Source: an uncultured Ignavibacteria bacterium (GTDB lineage Bacteria > Bacteroidota > Ignavibacteria > Tepidaquicellales > Tepidaquicellaceae). From it: a stretch of DNA of 53,029 bases. Every line of letters starts with the position of its first letter. The first letter of the stretch is position 1. This document shows, in pieces, positions 1-9,189 of the stretch. The stretch lies in contig CALMST010000207.1 of assembly GCA_937872315.1 (NCBI GenBank), positions 1 to 53,029 on the forward strand, written 5' to 3'. The position numbers and the translations under genes were made by a program. The notes beneath the pieces are model-generated. The model was not told the DNA's origin. It saw only the letters and a program-made list of their open reading frames with translations, and made no database searches.

Positions 1-56
1 ACTTAATACTTAATACTTAATACTTAATACTTAATACTTAATACTTAATACTTAGT
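1..56. repeat. Heptanucleotide tandem repeat (ACTTAAT, 8 copies)
   Basis: Seven perfect copies of ACTTAAT are followed by one copy with a single change (ACTTAGT). The array starts at the window edge, so it may be longer. It ends five bases before the TTG start of the gene at 62, leaving no room for a Shine-Dalgarno site. A perfect short array like this can change length by replication slippage. Confidence 0.97.
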
Positions 57-61
57 ACCAA

Positions 62-412
62 TTGAAACTCGACTCTTTCACAAAATACTGCCTGTCCAAA
101 CCCGCTGTTACAAAGGATTTTCCTTTTGGTGAAGAGACTATTTGTTTCAGAGTAGCAGGGAAGATATTTGCTATCACTTCATACAGCATTCCTCTAAAAG
201 TTAATCTGAAATGTGAACCCGGAGAAGCTGTAGAACTCAGAGAAAGATATGAGGAAGTTCAGCCCGGATATCATATGAATAAAAAACACTGGAATACTGT
301 AGATTTTGAAGGCAGGATAACAGATGCTGAACTTAAAAAAATGACGGATAATTCTTATGACCTTATAATAAGCAGTCTTACAAAAAAACAAAGAGAATTA
401 TTATCAGATTAG
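62..412 (+). CDS. MmcQ/YjbR-like DNA-binding family protein
   Basis: A 116-residue protein with the pattern of the MmcQ/YjbR (CyaY-like fold) family. It has an N-terminal segment with DFPFGEE, a central strand pair (FRVAGKIFAI, then SIPLKVNLKCEP), a YHMNKKHWNTV segment around residues 70-80, and a C-terminal helix with SYDLIISSLTKKQRELL. Family members are small cytoplasmic proteins, often annotated as DNA-binding, whose biochemical role is poorly known. The start is TTG, chosen because no ATG precedes the conserved N-terminal region. The gene lies directly behind a heptamer array and 56 bases before the FAD dehydrogenase gene. Family recognition is from memory of the sequence pattern. Confidence 0.85.
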   Translation: MKLDSFTKYCLSKPAVTKDFPFGEETICFRVAGKIFAITSYSIPLKVNLKCEPGEAVELRERYEEVQPGYHMNKKHWNTVDFEGRITDAELKKMTDNSYDLIISSLTKKQRELLSD

Positions 413-468
413 CGTCAACTTTTTCACAAATTACTTTTTCACATAAATAGTGAACAGAATAAAAAATA

Positions 469-2025
469 ATGATAAAAAGAATTGAGATATCCATTCTTCC
501 TGAAGATGCGTTTGATAAAAAAATACTTGAAAAATTTTTAATATCGGAATGCAATATAAATGAAGAAGACAAATTAGAATTTAATATACTCAGAAGATCA
601 ATAGATGCCCGCAGCAGAACACCTCTGGTTAATTTACTTGTTGAAATATTTATAAATGAAACTCCTCCACCCGAACCTGCAGTAAGAGCAAACTACAAAT
701 CGGTTTCAAAAGATAAAAAAGTTATAATTGTAGGCGCCGGACCGGCGGGATATTTTGCGGCTCTGGAGCTGATAGAGCATGGTATTAAACCAATTGTGTT
801 GGACAGGGGAAAAGATGTCAGGTCGCGAAGAAAAGATCTGAGAGCCATTCAGCAGTTCAGTGAAGTAAATCCTGATTCCAATTATTGTTTTGGAGAAGGC
901 GGCGCTGGAACATACTCTGACGGAAAATTATACACACGTTCCCATAAGCGGGGAGATATTTTTAAGGCTTTGAGAATACTTGTCGAACACGGAGCAAGCG
1001 AAGACATTTTAATTGATACACATCCGCATATCGGTTCCAATAAACTTCCCGGAGTTGTCGAAAAACTTAGAGAGACTATTCTTAATTTTGGTGGGGAGAT
1101 ATATTTTGATTCTTTGGTTACTGACTTTATTTTAAAAAATGACGGAATTTCCGGAGTGATTGTAAATGATAATGTAGAACATATAGGCGATTCCGTAATA
1201 CTCGCTACCGGTCATTCCGCTCGGGATATTTTTTATTTGTTAAAAAGAAAGAACATATTAACAGAATCCAAACCATTCGCTCTGGGAGTCCGGATCGAAC
1301 ATCCGCAGGCTTTGATCGATGAAATTCAATACAGGCAAAATCCGAGAAGTAAATTTCTGCCAGCTTCTAGTTACAAACTGACTGCACAGGTAAACGGCAA
1401 GGGAGTGTTCTCTTTCTGCATGTGCCCGGGCGGGCTTATAGTTCCTGCAGCCACTGCGCCGGGCGAAATTGTTGTAAACGGAATGTCAATGTCACGCAGG
1501 GATTCTGAATTTGCAAATTCGGGAATTGTAACCGCAATTGATCCGGAAGATCTGAAAGGGTATGAAAAACACGGATCTTTTGCCGGACTTGAATTTCAAA
1601 AAAATGTTGAAAGAAAATTTTTTGATAACGGTGATGGTTCACAGAAAGCTCCGGCACAGCGGATGACAGATTTTGCAGAAAATAAAATTTCGTATGTCCC
1701 CGGAAAGACATCTTATATTCCGGGAATTTACAGTGCGGATTTACATATGCTGCTGCCAAAAGATATTTCAGCAAGAATACGGAATGCATTAATTCAGTTC
1801 GGAAAAAAGATGAGAGGATATTATTCTGAAGAAGGCTTTCTTGTCGGACTGGAGTCGAGAACGAGTTCACCGGTAAGGATCCCCAGAGATAAAATTTCAT
1901 ACGAACATCCGGAAATAAAGAATTTCTATCCGTGCGGCGAAGGGGCCGGATATGCGGGTGGAATTATCTCAGCGGCTCTGGACGGACAGAATGTTGCGAA
2001 AGCGATTGCGGGAAAATTGGTTTAA
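469..2025 (+). CDS. NAD(P)/FAD-dependent oxidoreductase (COG2509-like)
   Basis: A 518-residue FAD-dependent dehydrogenase. After an N-terminal domain of about 80 residues (a ferredoxin-like fold in this family) comes the dinucleotide-binding motif GAGPAG at residues 89-94, inside the run KKVIIVGAGPAGYFAALE. The segment FGEGGAGTYSDGKLYTR and the C-terminal FYPCGEGAGYAGGIISAA are typical of the COG2509 uncharacterised FAD dehydrogenases. In this family the second motif closes the FAD site. The substrate is unknown and nothing nearby identifies it. No membrane segments are visible, so it is probably cytoplasmic. The ATG start is preceded by an A-rich stretch and no ribosome-binding site. Confidence 0.9.
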   Translation: MIKRIEISILPEDAFDKKILEKFLISECNINEEDKLEFNILRRSIDARSRTPLVNLLVEIFINETPPPEPAVRANYKSVSKDKKVIIVGAGPAGYFAALELIEHGIKPIVLDRGKDVRSRRKDLRAIQQFSEVNPDSNYCFGEGGAGTYSDGKLYTRSHKRGDIFKALRILVEHGASEDILIDTHPHIGSNKLPGVVEKLRETILNFGGEIYFDSLVTDFILKNDGISGVIVNDNVEHIGDSVILATGHSARDIFYLLKRKNILTESKPFALGVRIEHPQALIDEIQYRQNPRSKFLPASSYKLTAQVNGKGVFSFCMCPGGLIVPAATAPGEIVVNGMSMSRRDSEFANSGIVTAIDPEDLKGYEKHGSFAGLEFQKNVERKFFDNGDGSQKAPAQRMTDFAENKISYVPGKTSYIPGIYSADLHMLLPKDISARIRNALIQFGKKMRGYYSEEGFLVGLESRTSSPVRIPRDKISYEHPEIKNFYPCGEGAGYAGGIISAALDGQNVAKAIAGKLV

Positions 2026-2179
2026 TTTTACCGATTTGGGTTTTTACCATTTTGCTTGCGGTAGAGATATTCATTGAATCAAAAATTTTTCAGATTGTCG
2101 TGTTACCATGCTCCCGGCAGGATAATATTCTGATTGAATGAGAAGAATTGAATTTTTTAAAAAAGTAAACTAAATAATC

Positions 2180-2626
2180 ATGGAGATTATTAAAGTAAGA
2201 ATTGAAGAACTTGAAACTGTATCAGTTCTGTTTGATCTATACAGACAATTCTATGAACAGGCATCTGATATTGATTCAGCAAAAGAATTTCTCAAAGATA
2301 GAATTACAAAAAATGAATCAGTTATTTTTGTGGCAATGGATACAGAGACAAACTCAGGAATGGGATTTGTTCAGCTATATCCTGCTTTCTCATCGGTATT
2401 TATGAAACGAATATGGATACTGAATGATCTATTTGTTCATGAAGATCACCGGAAAAAAGGAGTTGCTGAATCTTTGATCATGGCTTCAAAAGGACTTGCA
2501 GAGAAGACAGATGCTAAAGGATTGATCCTGGAAACACACAGCACGAATCACAGTGCTCAAAAACTATATGATAAAATCGGATTTAAAAAAGACGAAGAAC
2601 ATTTTTACTATTTCCTTGAAGTTTAA
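2180..2626 (+). CDS. GNAT family N-acetyltransferase
   Basis: A 148-residue single-domain GNAT protein that would transfer an acyl group from acyl-CoA to an amine. The acetyl-CoA pyrophosphate-binding loop is visible as RKKGVAESLI at residues 91-100, preceded by the conserved strand LNDLFVHEDH. The C-terminal motif B region carries the usual N...A..LY...GF pattern (residues 123-135). The substrate cannot be told from sequence. It is followed after 10 bases by the SDR gene at 2637, so the two may be co-transcribed. Confidence 0.92.
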   Translation: MEIIKVRIEELETVSVLFDLYRQFYEQASDIDSAKEFLKDRITKNESVIFVAMDTETNSGMGFVQLYPAFSSVFMKRIWILNDLFVHEDHRKKGVAESLIMASKGLAEKTDAKGLILETHSTNHSAQKLYDKIGFKKDEEHFYYFLEV

Positions 2627-2636
2627 TACTTAACTA

Positions 2637-4085
2637 TTGAAAATTTTATTAACCGGCGCAAGCGGATATATCGGCAAAAGATTATTACCTGTTCTTATTG
2701 AGCAGGGACATGAAGTAATAAGCTGTGTCAGGGATAAAAACCGGTTTGAATTCAAGGATTATTTTTCCGGTCAGGTTAAAGTTTTCGAAGTGGATTTTCT
2801 TAAAAAGGTCAATCCGGAAAATGCACCTGTAGAATTTGACGCAGCTTTTTATCTGATACATTCAATGTCTTCTTCCATCCAGGATTTTGAAGAGCTTGAA
2901 GCTGAAACCGCATTGAATTTCACCAGATATGTGTCTGATACAAAATGCCGTCAGATAATTTACCTTAGCGGAATTTCAAACGAGAAAAAACTTTCGAGGC
3001 ATCTTGCTTCCAGAAAAAATGTCGAGAATATATTAAAGAAAGGAAGTGTCCCCGTTACTATTCTGAGAGCCGGCATAATCGTCGGTTCTGGCAGCGCATC
3101 TTTTGAGATCATACGTGATCTCGTCGAAAAGCTGCCTGTCATGATCACTCCGAAATGGCTCAATACAAGATCACAGCCTATTGCAATAAGAGATGTGATA
3201 AAATTTCTGACAGGTGTATTGTTAAAAGAAGAATGTTATAATGATACCTTTGACATTGGCGGTCCTGAAATTTTAACATACAAAGAAATACTTCTTAAAT
3301 ATGCTGAAGTAAGAAAACTTAAAAGGCTGATCCTTACTCTACCGGTTATGACACCGAGACTTTCATCTTACTGGTTATACTTTGTTACTTCAACTTCATA
3401 TAAACTGGCTGTAAATCTTGTTAATAGTATGAAAATAGAAATTGTTTGCAGTGATAACAGACTTCAGGAAATATTAAAAATTGAAACAATAGACTATAAG
3501 ACATCGGTCCAGCTCGCATTCGAAAAGATCGAACAGAATCTTGTGCTTTCTAGCTGGAAAGATTCTCTTATCACTACTTCCGTCAACAACAGATTTTCCG
3601 AATTCATTGAAGTGCCTAATTATGGTTGTTACAAAGATTCAAAAGAAATTCCAATTACAAATAACCCTGAGCAGGTATTGCATAATATCTGGTCTATAGG
3701 AGGAAACAGGGGTTGGTATTATGCAAATTTTCTCTGGAAGCTGAGAGGATATTTTGATAAGATGATAGGAGGTGTAGGTTTAAGAAGAGGCCGTACTAAC
3801 AAAAATATTATATCGCCCGGAGATGCGCTTGATTTCTGGAGAGTCATAGTTGCTGATAAAAAAAAGAAAAGACTGTTGCTTCATGCAGAAATGAAACTTC
3901 CGGGCGATGCCTGGCTTGAATTTGAAATTAGCGAGCAGGATGGATTGAACATGCTAAGACAGACAGCTACTTTCAGACCATTCGGAGTTTTCGGAAGACT
4001 ATACTGGTTCTCACTTCTTCCGTTTCATTATTTTATTTTCAACGGTATGTTAAAAAATATTGAAAAATTTAAACATAAGAATTAG
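2637..4085 (+). CDS. SDR-type NAD(P)-binding protein with DUF2867 domain
   Basis: A 482-residue two-domain protein. Residues 1 to about 300 form an atypical short-chain dehydrogenase fold with the dinucleotide motif TGASGYIG at residues 6-13. An NmrA/Ycf39-like core follows (LILRAGIIVGSGSASFE; later DIGGPEILTYKEIL). Residues from about 320 to the end match the DUF2867 pattern (GNRGWYYANFLWKLRG, GLRRGR, GDALDFWRV). The combination is common in Bacteroidota and related phyla, where it is annotated only as an SDR oxidoreductase. The TTG start is well supported because the Rossmann motif begins at residue 3. The substrate is unknown. It follows the GNAT gene by 10 bases. Confidence 0.9.
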   Translation: MKILLTGASGYIGKRLLPVLIEQGHEVISCVRDKNRFEFKDYFSGQVKVFEVDFLKKVNPENAPVEFDAAFYLIHSMSSSIQDFEELEAETALNFTRYVSDTKCRQIIYLSGISNEKKLSRHLASRKNVENILKKGSVPVTILRAGIIVGSGSASFEIIRDLVEKLPVMITPKWLNTRSQPIAIRDVIKFLTGVLLKEECYNDTFDIGGPEILTYKEILLKYAEVRKLKRLILTLPVMTPRLSSYWLYFVTSTSYKLAVNLVNSMKIEIVCSDNRLQEILKIETIDYKTSVQLAFEKIEQNLVLSSWKDSLITTSVNNRFSEFIEVPNYGCYKDSKEIPITNNPEQVLHNIWSIGGNRGWYYANFLWKLRGYFDKMIGGVGLRRGRTNKNIISPGDALDFWRVIVADKKKKRLLLHAEMKLPGDAWLEFEISEQDGLNMLRQTATFRPFGVFGRLYWFSLLPFHYFIFNGMLKNIEKFKHKN

Positions 4086-4130
4086 TTATTTTTGTATAAA
4101 GTAAAATACAGCTATTAGAAAGGTGAATTC

Positions 4131-4172
4131 AACTTTTAATATTTAACTTTTTATTTTTAACAAATTTATATT
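4131..4172. repeat. Degenerate heptad repeat before the transhydrogenase gene
   Basis: Six consecutive seven-base units can be read: AACTTTT, AATATTT, AACTTTT, TATTTTT, AACAAAT, TTATATT. The dominant unit, AACTTTT, is the same as at 32197. The tract ends about 20 bases before the start codon at 4193. Confidence 0.6.
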
Positions 4173-4192
4173 TAAAATTCCCGGTTCAATTA

Positions 4193-5626
4193 ATGCCTAA
4201 AAACAAATCATACGATCTTATAGTTATCGGTTCAGGACCCGCCGGTGAGAAAGCCGCGGTAAAGGCAGCTTATTTTGGTAAGAATGTCGCCCTGATAGAA
4301 AAGTCTCCTGATGCAGGAGGTGCGGGAGTTCAGACGGGTACGCTTCCCTCCAAGACTTTGAAAGAAACCGCGCTTTATTTTTCGCGGGTTTATGAAAAGC
4401 AGATATTTGAACGATCTGAACACAGACTCAGAAAAACCAAACATAAACAATTTACATACAGGCGTGATGTAGCAAGACTTGATATGCAGTATGAAGTTGA
4501 AAACAATCTGTCAAGACATAAGGTCACTGTTTACAGAGGTTCAGGCTCTTTTATTGACAAGAATACGGTCAGAGTAACCGGGGATGCAAATGTCATTATT
4601 GAAGGAAAGAACATTCTAATCGCAACAGGTTCATATCCCGTTAATCCTCCCGATATTCCTTTTGACGGAAAGAGAATTCATGACTCGGATACAATTCTGA
4701 GGATCAAGCGGTTTCCTAAATCAATGTGCGTTATCGGAGCGGGAGTAATTGGCTGCGAGTATGCAACGATCTATTCTGCAATGGGAGTAAAGGTTTATCT
4801 CATCAACAACAGGGATAAGATCCTTCCGTTTCTTGATTTGGAAATTGCCGAAGCGCTTATCAGGCAAATGAAAAAACAGGGACTTGAAATATTATTCAAT
4901 ACTTCGATCTCTGAATATGAAGTTCCGAAAAAGGAAAAGGATAATATTCACTTAAAGCTCAGAAACGGAGAAGAACTTGAAACAGACATGGTTCTTTACG
5001 CAGCCGGGAGAAGCGGGAATACAGCAAAACTGAATTGTGAAAATGCGGGGATAATAATGGGTGAACGAGAATCAATAAAAGTAGATGAATATTACCGTAC
5101 AAATATATCAAATATTTACGCTGTCGGGGATGTCATAGGTTTTCCCGCGCTTGCAAGTACAAGCATGGATCAGGGAAGAGTTGCTATTACACATATGTTT
5201 GATACAAACGATCTCGATAGTGTTCATAAGATATTTCCTTACGGAATATATACAGTTCCGGAAGTTTCGATGGTAGGCATCAGCGAACAGGAAGCTCAGG
5301 CCAGCGGTATTAATTACAATACAGGGATCAGCCGTGACTGTGACATTGCAAGAGGAAAGATAATGGGAACTCCGGATGACGGTTTTTTAAAAATAATTTT
5401 TGATAACGAATCCAATGTTGTTCTTGGTGTTCATATACTCGGGAGGATTGCCACCGAACTCATACATTACGGTATGACGCTTGTTCAGGATAAAAAAACT
5501 CTTGATCAGGTGATAGCAACTATTTTCAACTATCCCACTTTTCACGATCTATACAAATATGCTGCTTACGACGGATTGGGAAACAAGAGCGGGAAGAATA
5601 TTAAGAATCCGAAACGGAAACAATAA
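4193..5626 (+). CDS. sthA: Soluble pyridine nucleotide transhydrogenase
   Basis: A 477-residue flavoprotein of the dihydrolipoamide-dehydrogenase superfamily, predicted to move hydride between NADPH and NAD+ in the cytoplasm. The FAD motif GSGPAG is at residues 13-18. The active-site loop is GGAGVQTGTLPSK (residues 42-54), in which both cysteines of the redox disulfide of true disulfide reductases are absent, as expected for SthA. The second dinucleotide motif is VIGAGVIGCEYA, and FAD contact YAVGDVIG follows. The C-terminal FNYPTFHDLYKYAA replaces the His-Glu dyad region of lipoamide dehydrogenase and resembles SthA. The length fits the family (about 465). It stands alone behind a heptad tract. 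Confidence 0.9.
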   Translation: MPKNKSYDLIVIGSGPAGEKAAVKAAYFGKNVALIEKSPDAGGAGVQTGTLPSKTLKETALYFSRVYEKQIFERSEHRLRKTKHKQFTYRRDVARLDMQYEVENNLSRHKVTVYRGSGSFIDKNTVRVTGDANVIIEGKNILIATGSYPVNPPDIPFDGKRIHDSDTILRIKRFPKSMCVIGAGVIGCEYATIYSAMGVKVYLINNRDKILPFLDLEIAEALIRQMKKQGLEILFNTSISEYEVPKKEKDNIHLKLRNGEELETDMVLYAAGRSGNTAKLNCENAGIIMGERESIKVDEYYRTNISNIYAVGDVIGFPALASTSMDQGRVAITHMFDTNDLDSVHKIFPYGIYTVPEVSMVGISEQEAQASGINYNTGISRDCDIARGKIMGTPDDGFLKIIFDNESNVVLGVHILGRIATELIHYGMTLVQDKKTLDQVIATIFNYPTFHDLYKYAAYDGLGNKSGKNIKNPKRKQ

Positions 5627-5672
5627 TAATGCCGGGTATTAAATAGTTAGTTTTTCAGGCGTAAATAAAAAA

Positions 5673-5697
5673 ACCGGTGTCAAAAAAAAACACCGGT
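5673..5697 (-). terminator. Rho-independent terminator of the FG-GAP protein gene
   Basis: A perfect 7-bp stem (ACCGGTG at 5673-5679 with CACCGGT at 5691-5697) encloses an 11-base A-rich loop. Read on the minus strand it is followed by a run of seven T, so it terminates the gene ending at 5769. On the plus strand the stem is followed by AAATTTAAAA and would work poorly for the convergent transhydrogenase gene. Confidence 0.85.
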
Positions 5698-5768
5698 AAA
5701 TTTAAAAGGTAATTCGTGACTTTAAATGTTCATATCCTCTAACCTGTGATCAAATAACTAACTTGGTC

Positions 5769-7559
5769 TTATTTTACGAGAAACATTTTTTTTGTTTCAA
5801 AAAAAATGCCGGTTTCTAATTTATAATAATAAACTCCTGAAGGAAGGTCGTTTGCATTAAAGCTTACTTCGTAACTTCCTTCTCTCTGAACACCATTAAC
5901 AAGCGTCCTTACTTCATTTCCCAATGCATCATAGATCTTTAGTTTTACATTGTTTCCTGAATTGACTAATTCATATTTTATCACTGTTTCCGGATTGAAT
6001 GGATTAGGATAATTCTGATAGAGATTAAAAGTTTTTTTTTGAATAGAATTATTTTCATTTACGGAAATGATTGTACCGTTTTCCGTAATACTGACTGATT
6101 GATTCACAGGCACATTTGTGAAGACCTGATCCGTGCCTGACTGCCACTCTACTTTCATGGAATCAATGACTGCGGCATTTCCCAGTCCGAAATGAAGCTG
6201 AAGGTTCTGTCCGCAGTATCCGGACTGCCCGTCAATCTCCTGCATCTGCCATACGGAATTTCCGTTAATGTTTGCTTTGACTCTGACCTTTGTACCGATT
6301 GCGGAACGGTTTGTCACAACGCCGACGCATTTTATGTTAATCCATTTATTTCCATTTGTAAGTTCATTTTTAAACAAACCGTTTCTCTGATTTTCTCCAA
6401 AAGTATTTGCCGTTGCAATGTCGAGATCTCCGTCGTTATCATAGTCACCCCAGGCAAATCCGTATGTGTAACCCGAATCATTGACTAGTATTCCATCAGT
6501 TACTTTTTCAAATGAGGGAGACCCTGTTTCGATGAGCATGTTTTTAAATAATTTATTGACAAGTTTCTGTGTAAAACCGGGAGGGACATAAGCCTGTGAA
6601 ATAAAGAGATCAAGATCACCGTCATTGTCATAATCTCCCCATCCTGTCACTGCATTATATCCAGATTCATTTACAACAGGACCATCAAGGATCCTTGTAA
6701 ATGTAAAATTACCGTCATTCCTGTATAAGAAATTTTTCTGATTACCGTAATTGGAAACTACCACATCGAGATCCCCGTCATTATCATAATCACCCCAGCT
6801 TGCGCTCCAGGATTCACCGCCGTTTGATGTCAGAGGTGTTGAAGTAATTTTTGTAAAACTTCCCGCGCCGTCATTTCTGTAAAGAAAATTATTGTTGTTC
6901 GATTCACGAGTAACAAATAAATCAAGATCTCTGTCATTATCGATATCAACCCAGTTAGCGCCTCTTGAGAAACCTGTTTCAGAGATCACAACTCCCGTAT
7001 CCATTTTTTGAAATTCACCATTCCCGGTGTTTCTGTAAAGAAAATTTCTGTGATTGCTTCCTGCGCTGTTGGTCACGAAAAGATCAAGCAATCCGTCATT
7101 GTCATAATCACCCCATGTGCATGTCTCGGAATAGCTTGGGTCCTGGCTCATTACAGCATCTGACTGGAAAATAAAATTGCCGTTACCGGTATTCAGATAA
7201 AGAAGTTTGATCTTGTTATACCAGTTCACGACACATAAGTCAGTTAATCCGTCATTATTATAATCACCCCAGCTTGCGCCGTCAGAAGGAAGATTGTCCT
7301 GTACAATTGATTGGCCTGTAATCTTAACAAATACGCCGTTGTCATTTCTGTACAGAAAATTATTCTGACCGGTATTAAGACCATTTGAGATAAAAAGATC
7401 AAGATCATTGTCATTATCGAAATCAATCCAGTTGACGGAGCGTGATGCTCCACTGTCAAGGCCGACTATGCTGTCAGTAATCTTAATAAAATCCTGACTT
7501 CTGACAATATTGGAAATAAAAAAGAGGTTTAAAAGAATAATTGTGATTATTGGTTTCAT
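5769..7559 (-). CDS. Secreted FG-GAP/VCBS repeat protein with ASPIC/UnbV domain and T9SS sorting domain
   Basis: A 596-residue exported protein. An N-terminal signal peptide (about 1-21, ending in RSQ) precedes seven repeats, each with a calcium-binding loop of the type D-x-D-N-D-x-D-x-D-(L/V). Seven such repeats are the number needed for an integrin-alpha-like beta-propeller. Residues of about 400-480 match the ASPIC/UnbV domain (GTKVRVKA, then QEIDGQSGYCGQN). The last 80 or so residues are a type A type IX secretion sorting domain (NYPNPFNPETVIKYEL, ending in KKMFLVK), so it should cross the outer membrane through T9SS and be anchored or released. Its ligand is unknown. It is transcribed divergently from 7717 and ends at a strong terminator. 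Confidence 0.93.
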   Translation of the reverse strand: MKPIITIILLNLFFISNIVRSQDFIKITDSIVGLDSGASRSVNWIDFDNDNDLDLFISNGLNTGQNNFLYRNDNGVFVKITGQSIVQDNLPSDGASWGDYNNDGLTDLCVVNWYNKIKLLYLNTGNGNFIFQSDAVMSQDPSYSETCTWGDYDNDGLLDLFVTNSAGSNHRNFLYRNTGNGEFQKMDTGVVISETGFSRGANWVDIDNDRDLDLFVTRESNNNNFLYRNDGAGSFTKITSTPLTSNGGESWSASWGDYDNDGDLDVVVSNYGNQKNFLYRNDGNFTFTRILDGPVVNESGYNAVTGWGDYDNDGDLDLFISQAYVPPGFTQKLVNKLFKNMLIETGSPSFEKVTDGILVNDSGYTYGFAWGDYDNDGDLDIATANTFGENQRNGLFKNELTNGNKWINIKCVGVVTNRSAIGTKVRVKANINGNSVWQMQEIDGQSGYCGQNLQLHFGLGNAAVIDSMKVEWQSGTDQVFTNVPVNQSVSITENGTIISVNENNSIQKKTFNLYQNYPNPFNPETVIKYELVNSGNNVKLKIYDALGNEVRTLVNGVQREGSYEVSFNANDLPSGVYYYKLETGIFFETKKMFLVK

Positions 7560-7716
7560 TTTTTTATGTTAATGTTTTGTAATTTTTTTTTGGTTAATTT
7601 ATGCATAAAGTAAACGGATTAAAATCATTTAGTTGCAGTGAAATCAGGTATAAAATACATCCATTATTAGAATCCTGAATTTAAAAAATTTATATTTTAA
7701 TTGTATATCTTATTGT

Positions 7717-9189
7717 ATGAAACCATCCAGAGAATTGTTTGATCTGATAAAATCCATGAGCGGGAGTGAGAAAAGGTATTTCAAACTTAATGTATCGCTT
7801 CAGAAAGGAAGTAAGAATTATCTGAAATTATTCAGTGCCATAGAAAGACAGAATGTATTTGATGAAATTGAATTAAGAAAATTAATAAAGGATGAAAAAA
7901 TAGTAAAGAATATCACCATCACAAAAAACTATCTTTACAAGCTGATTATAAAATCACTAACCCAGTTCAGAAATGACAGAAGCATAGACCTGAAATTAAA
8001 TTTTATTTTAAGCCGGTGCAAGCTGATGTACGAGAAAGGATTGTTTCCTGAATATTTTAAGACAATAAAATCAGGCAAAGAAGCTGCTCTTAAGCATGAG
8101 AAGTATACGATACTTTTGGACTTTCTCGAGCTCGAAAAGAATCTCATAAAGAAAGATGAGATCGGGAAGAAAGACATGAATCAGATATATGATTATGAGT
8201 CGGAAGTTCTGGATCGGATAAAGGAGATAAGTTATTATAAAAAGATCGTTACAGGCTTGTTCATAGAATTGAGAATTACGGGTATCATTAGAGATGAAAT
8301 TTCAGATCACAGAATTAAAAAGTTGTGCAGGGGACTTTCTTTCAGGGAAAGTAAGATTCAATTGCCCGTAAGAGCTCATAACATATTTCTTCTTGCGAAA
8401 TATCTTGAATGCCGATTGACAGGTGATTTAAGAAAGTCTATGGAATTCTGTAAACAAAGATATTCTCTGATTCTGAAAAACCCTGATGTGTTTAAAGATT
8501 ATTTGCAGGATCCGAAATTAGATGCTCTGGAATTCCATATTACATCCGCATTGAGACTGAATGATTTCAAAGAAGCTAAAAAAGTTTTATCCCGTATTAA
8601 GAAAATATCCAAGGATTCCGCAGAGTTGGATTTAACGTTTACAGAGATTGAATTCCGGCTTTGTGAATGCACTGAAAATGAGGACAAAGCAAACGGAAAA
8701 AAAGTAATTACTCAACTTGAAGACTATCTGGAAAAGTATGAAGGTAAAATACTGATAAATTCAGAAAATTATTTCAGATTCAGTATCATTAAACATTATT
8801 TTATGACAGAGAATTATACTGAAGCGCTGAATTCAGTTAATGATTTTCTTAACCGCCGCCAGACGAAACTGACACCGGAGTTTGAATCATATTCAAGAAT
8901 ACTGAATATACTTATTCATTTTGAACTTGGTAATTATAAACTGCTTGCTCATCTGATACCAACCACAAAAAAATACTTAATGAATAAGAAAAAATATTTC
9001 AGGTTTGAATCTGAAATTATCAAATGTATTAAGAAGATCATATCACTGAAAAATAAAGATTCGGTAAATAAAAATTTTAATGATCTATTTAAAAAATTAC
9101 TGATATTGAAAAAAGATAAGTATAATAAAAATGCATTCGTTTATTTTGACCCTGAAAGATGGGTTGAGAAGAAAATATTTAAGATTTAA
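7717..9189 (+). CDS. Conserved helical-repeat protein of unknown function
   Basis: A 490-residue, lysine-rich, almost entirely alpha-helical protein without signal peptide or membrane segments. It opens with MKPSRELFDLIKSMSGSEKRY, and this opening (a helix, then SGSEKRYFKL) is one I associate with a family of large helical proteins in Bacteroidota and Ignavibacteria. The spacing of aromatic and small residues in the second half (for example YFRFSIIKHYFMTENYTEALNSV) suggests TPR-like helical hairpins. No catalytic motif is visible, and a scaffold role is only a guess. It is followed by a gene desert and preceded by a 157-base divergent intergenic region shared with the secreted FG-GAP gene. 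Confidence 0.85.
   Translation: MKPSRELFDLIKSMSGSEKRYFKLNVSLQKGSKNYLKLFSAIERQNVFDEIELRKLIKDEKIVKNITITKNYLYKLIIKSLTQFRNDRSIDLKLNFILSRCKLMYEKGLFPEYFKTIKSGKEAALKHEKYTILLDFLELEKNLIKKDEIGKKDMNQIYDYESEVLDRIKEISYYKKIVTGLFIELRITGIIRDEISDHRIKKLCRGLSFRESKIQLPVRAHNIFLLAKYLECRLTGDLRKSMEFCKQRYSLILKNPDVFKDYLQDPKLDALEFHITSALRLNDFKEAKKVLSRIKKISKDSAELDLTFTEIEFRLCECTENEDKANGKKVITQLEDYLEKYEGKILINSENYFRFSIIKHYFMTENYTEALNSVNDFLNRRQTKLTPEFESYSRILNILIHFELGNYKLLAHLIPTTKKYLMNKKKYFRFESEIIKCIKKIISLKNKDSVNKNFNDLFKKLLILKKDKYNKNAFVYFDPERWVEKKIFKI

Noticed and set aside
1436-1900. 154-codon open frame on the minus strand
   Set aside because: It is antisense to the FAD dehydrogenase gene and shows no protein-family pattern.
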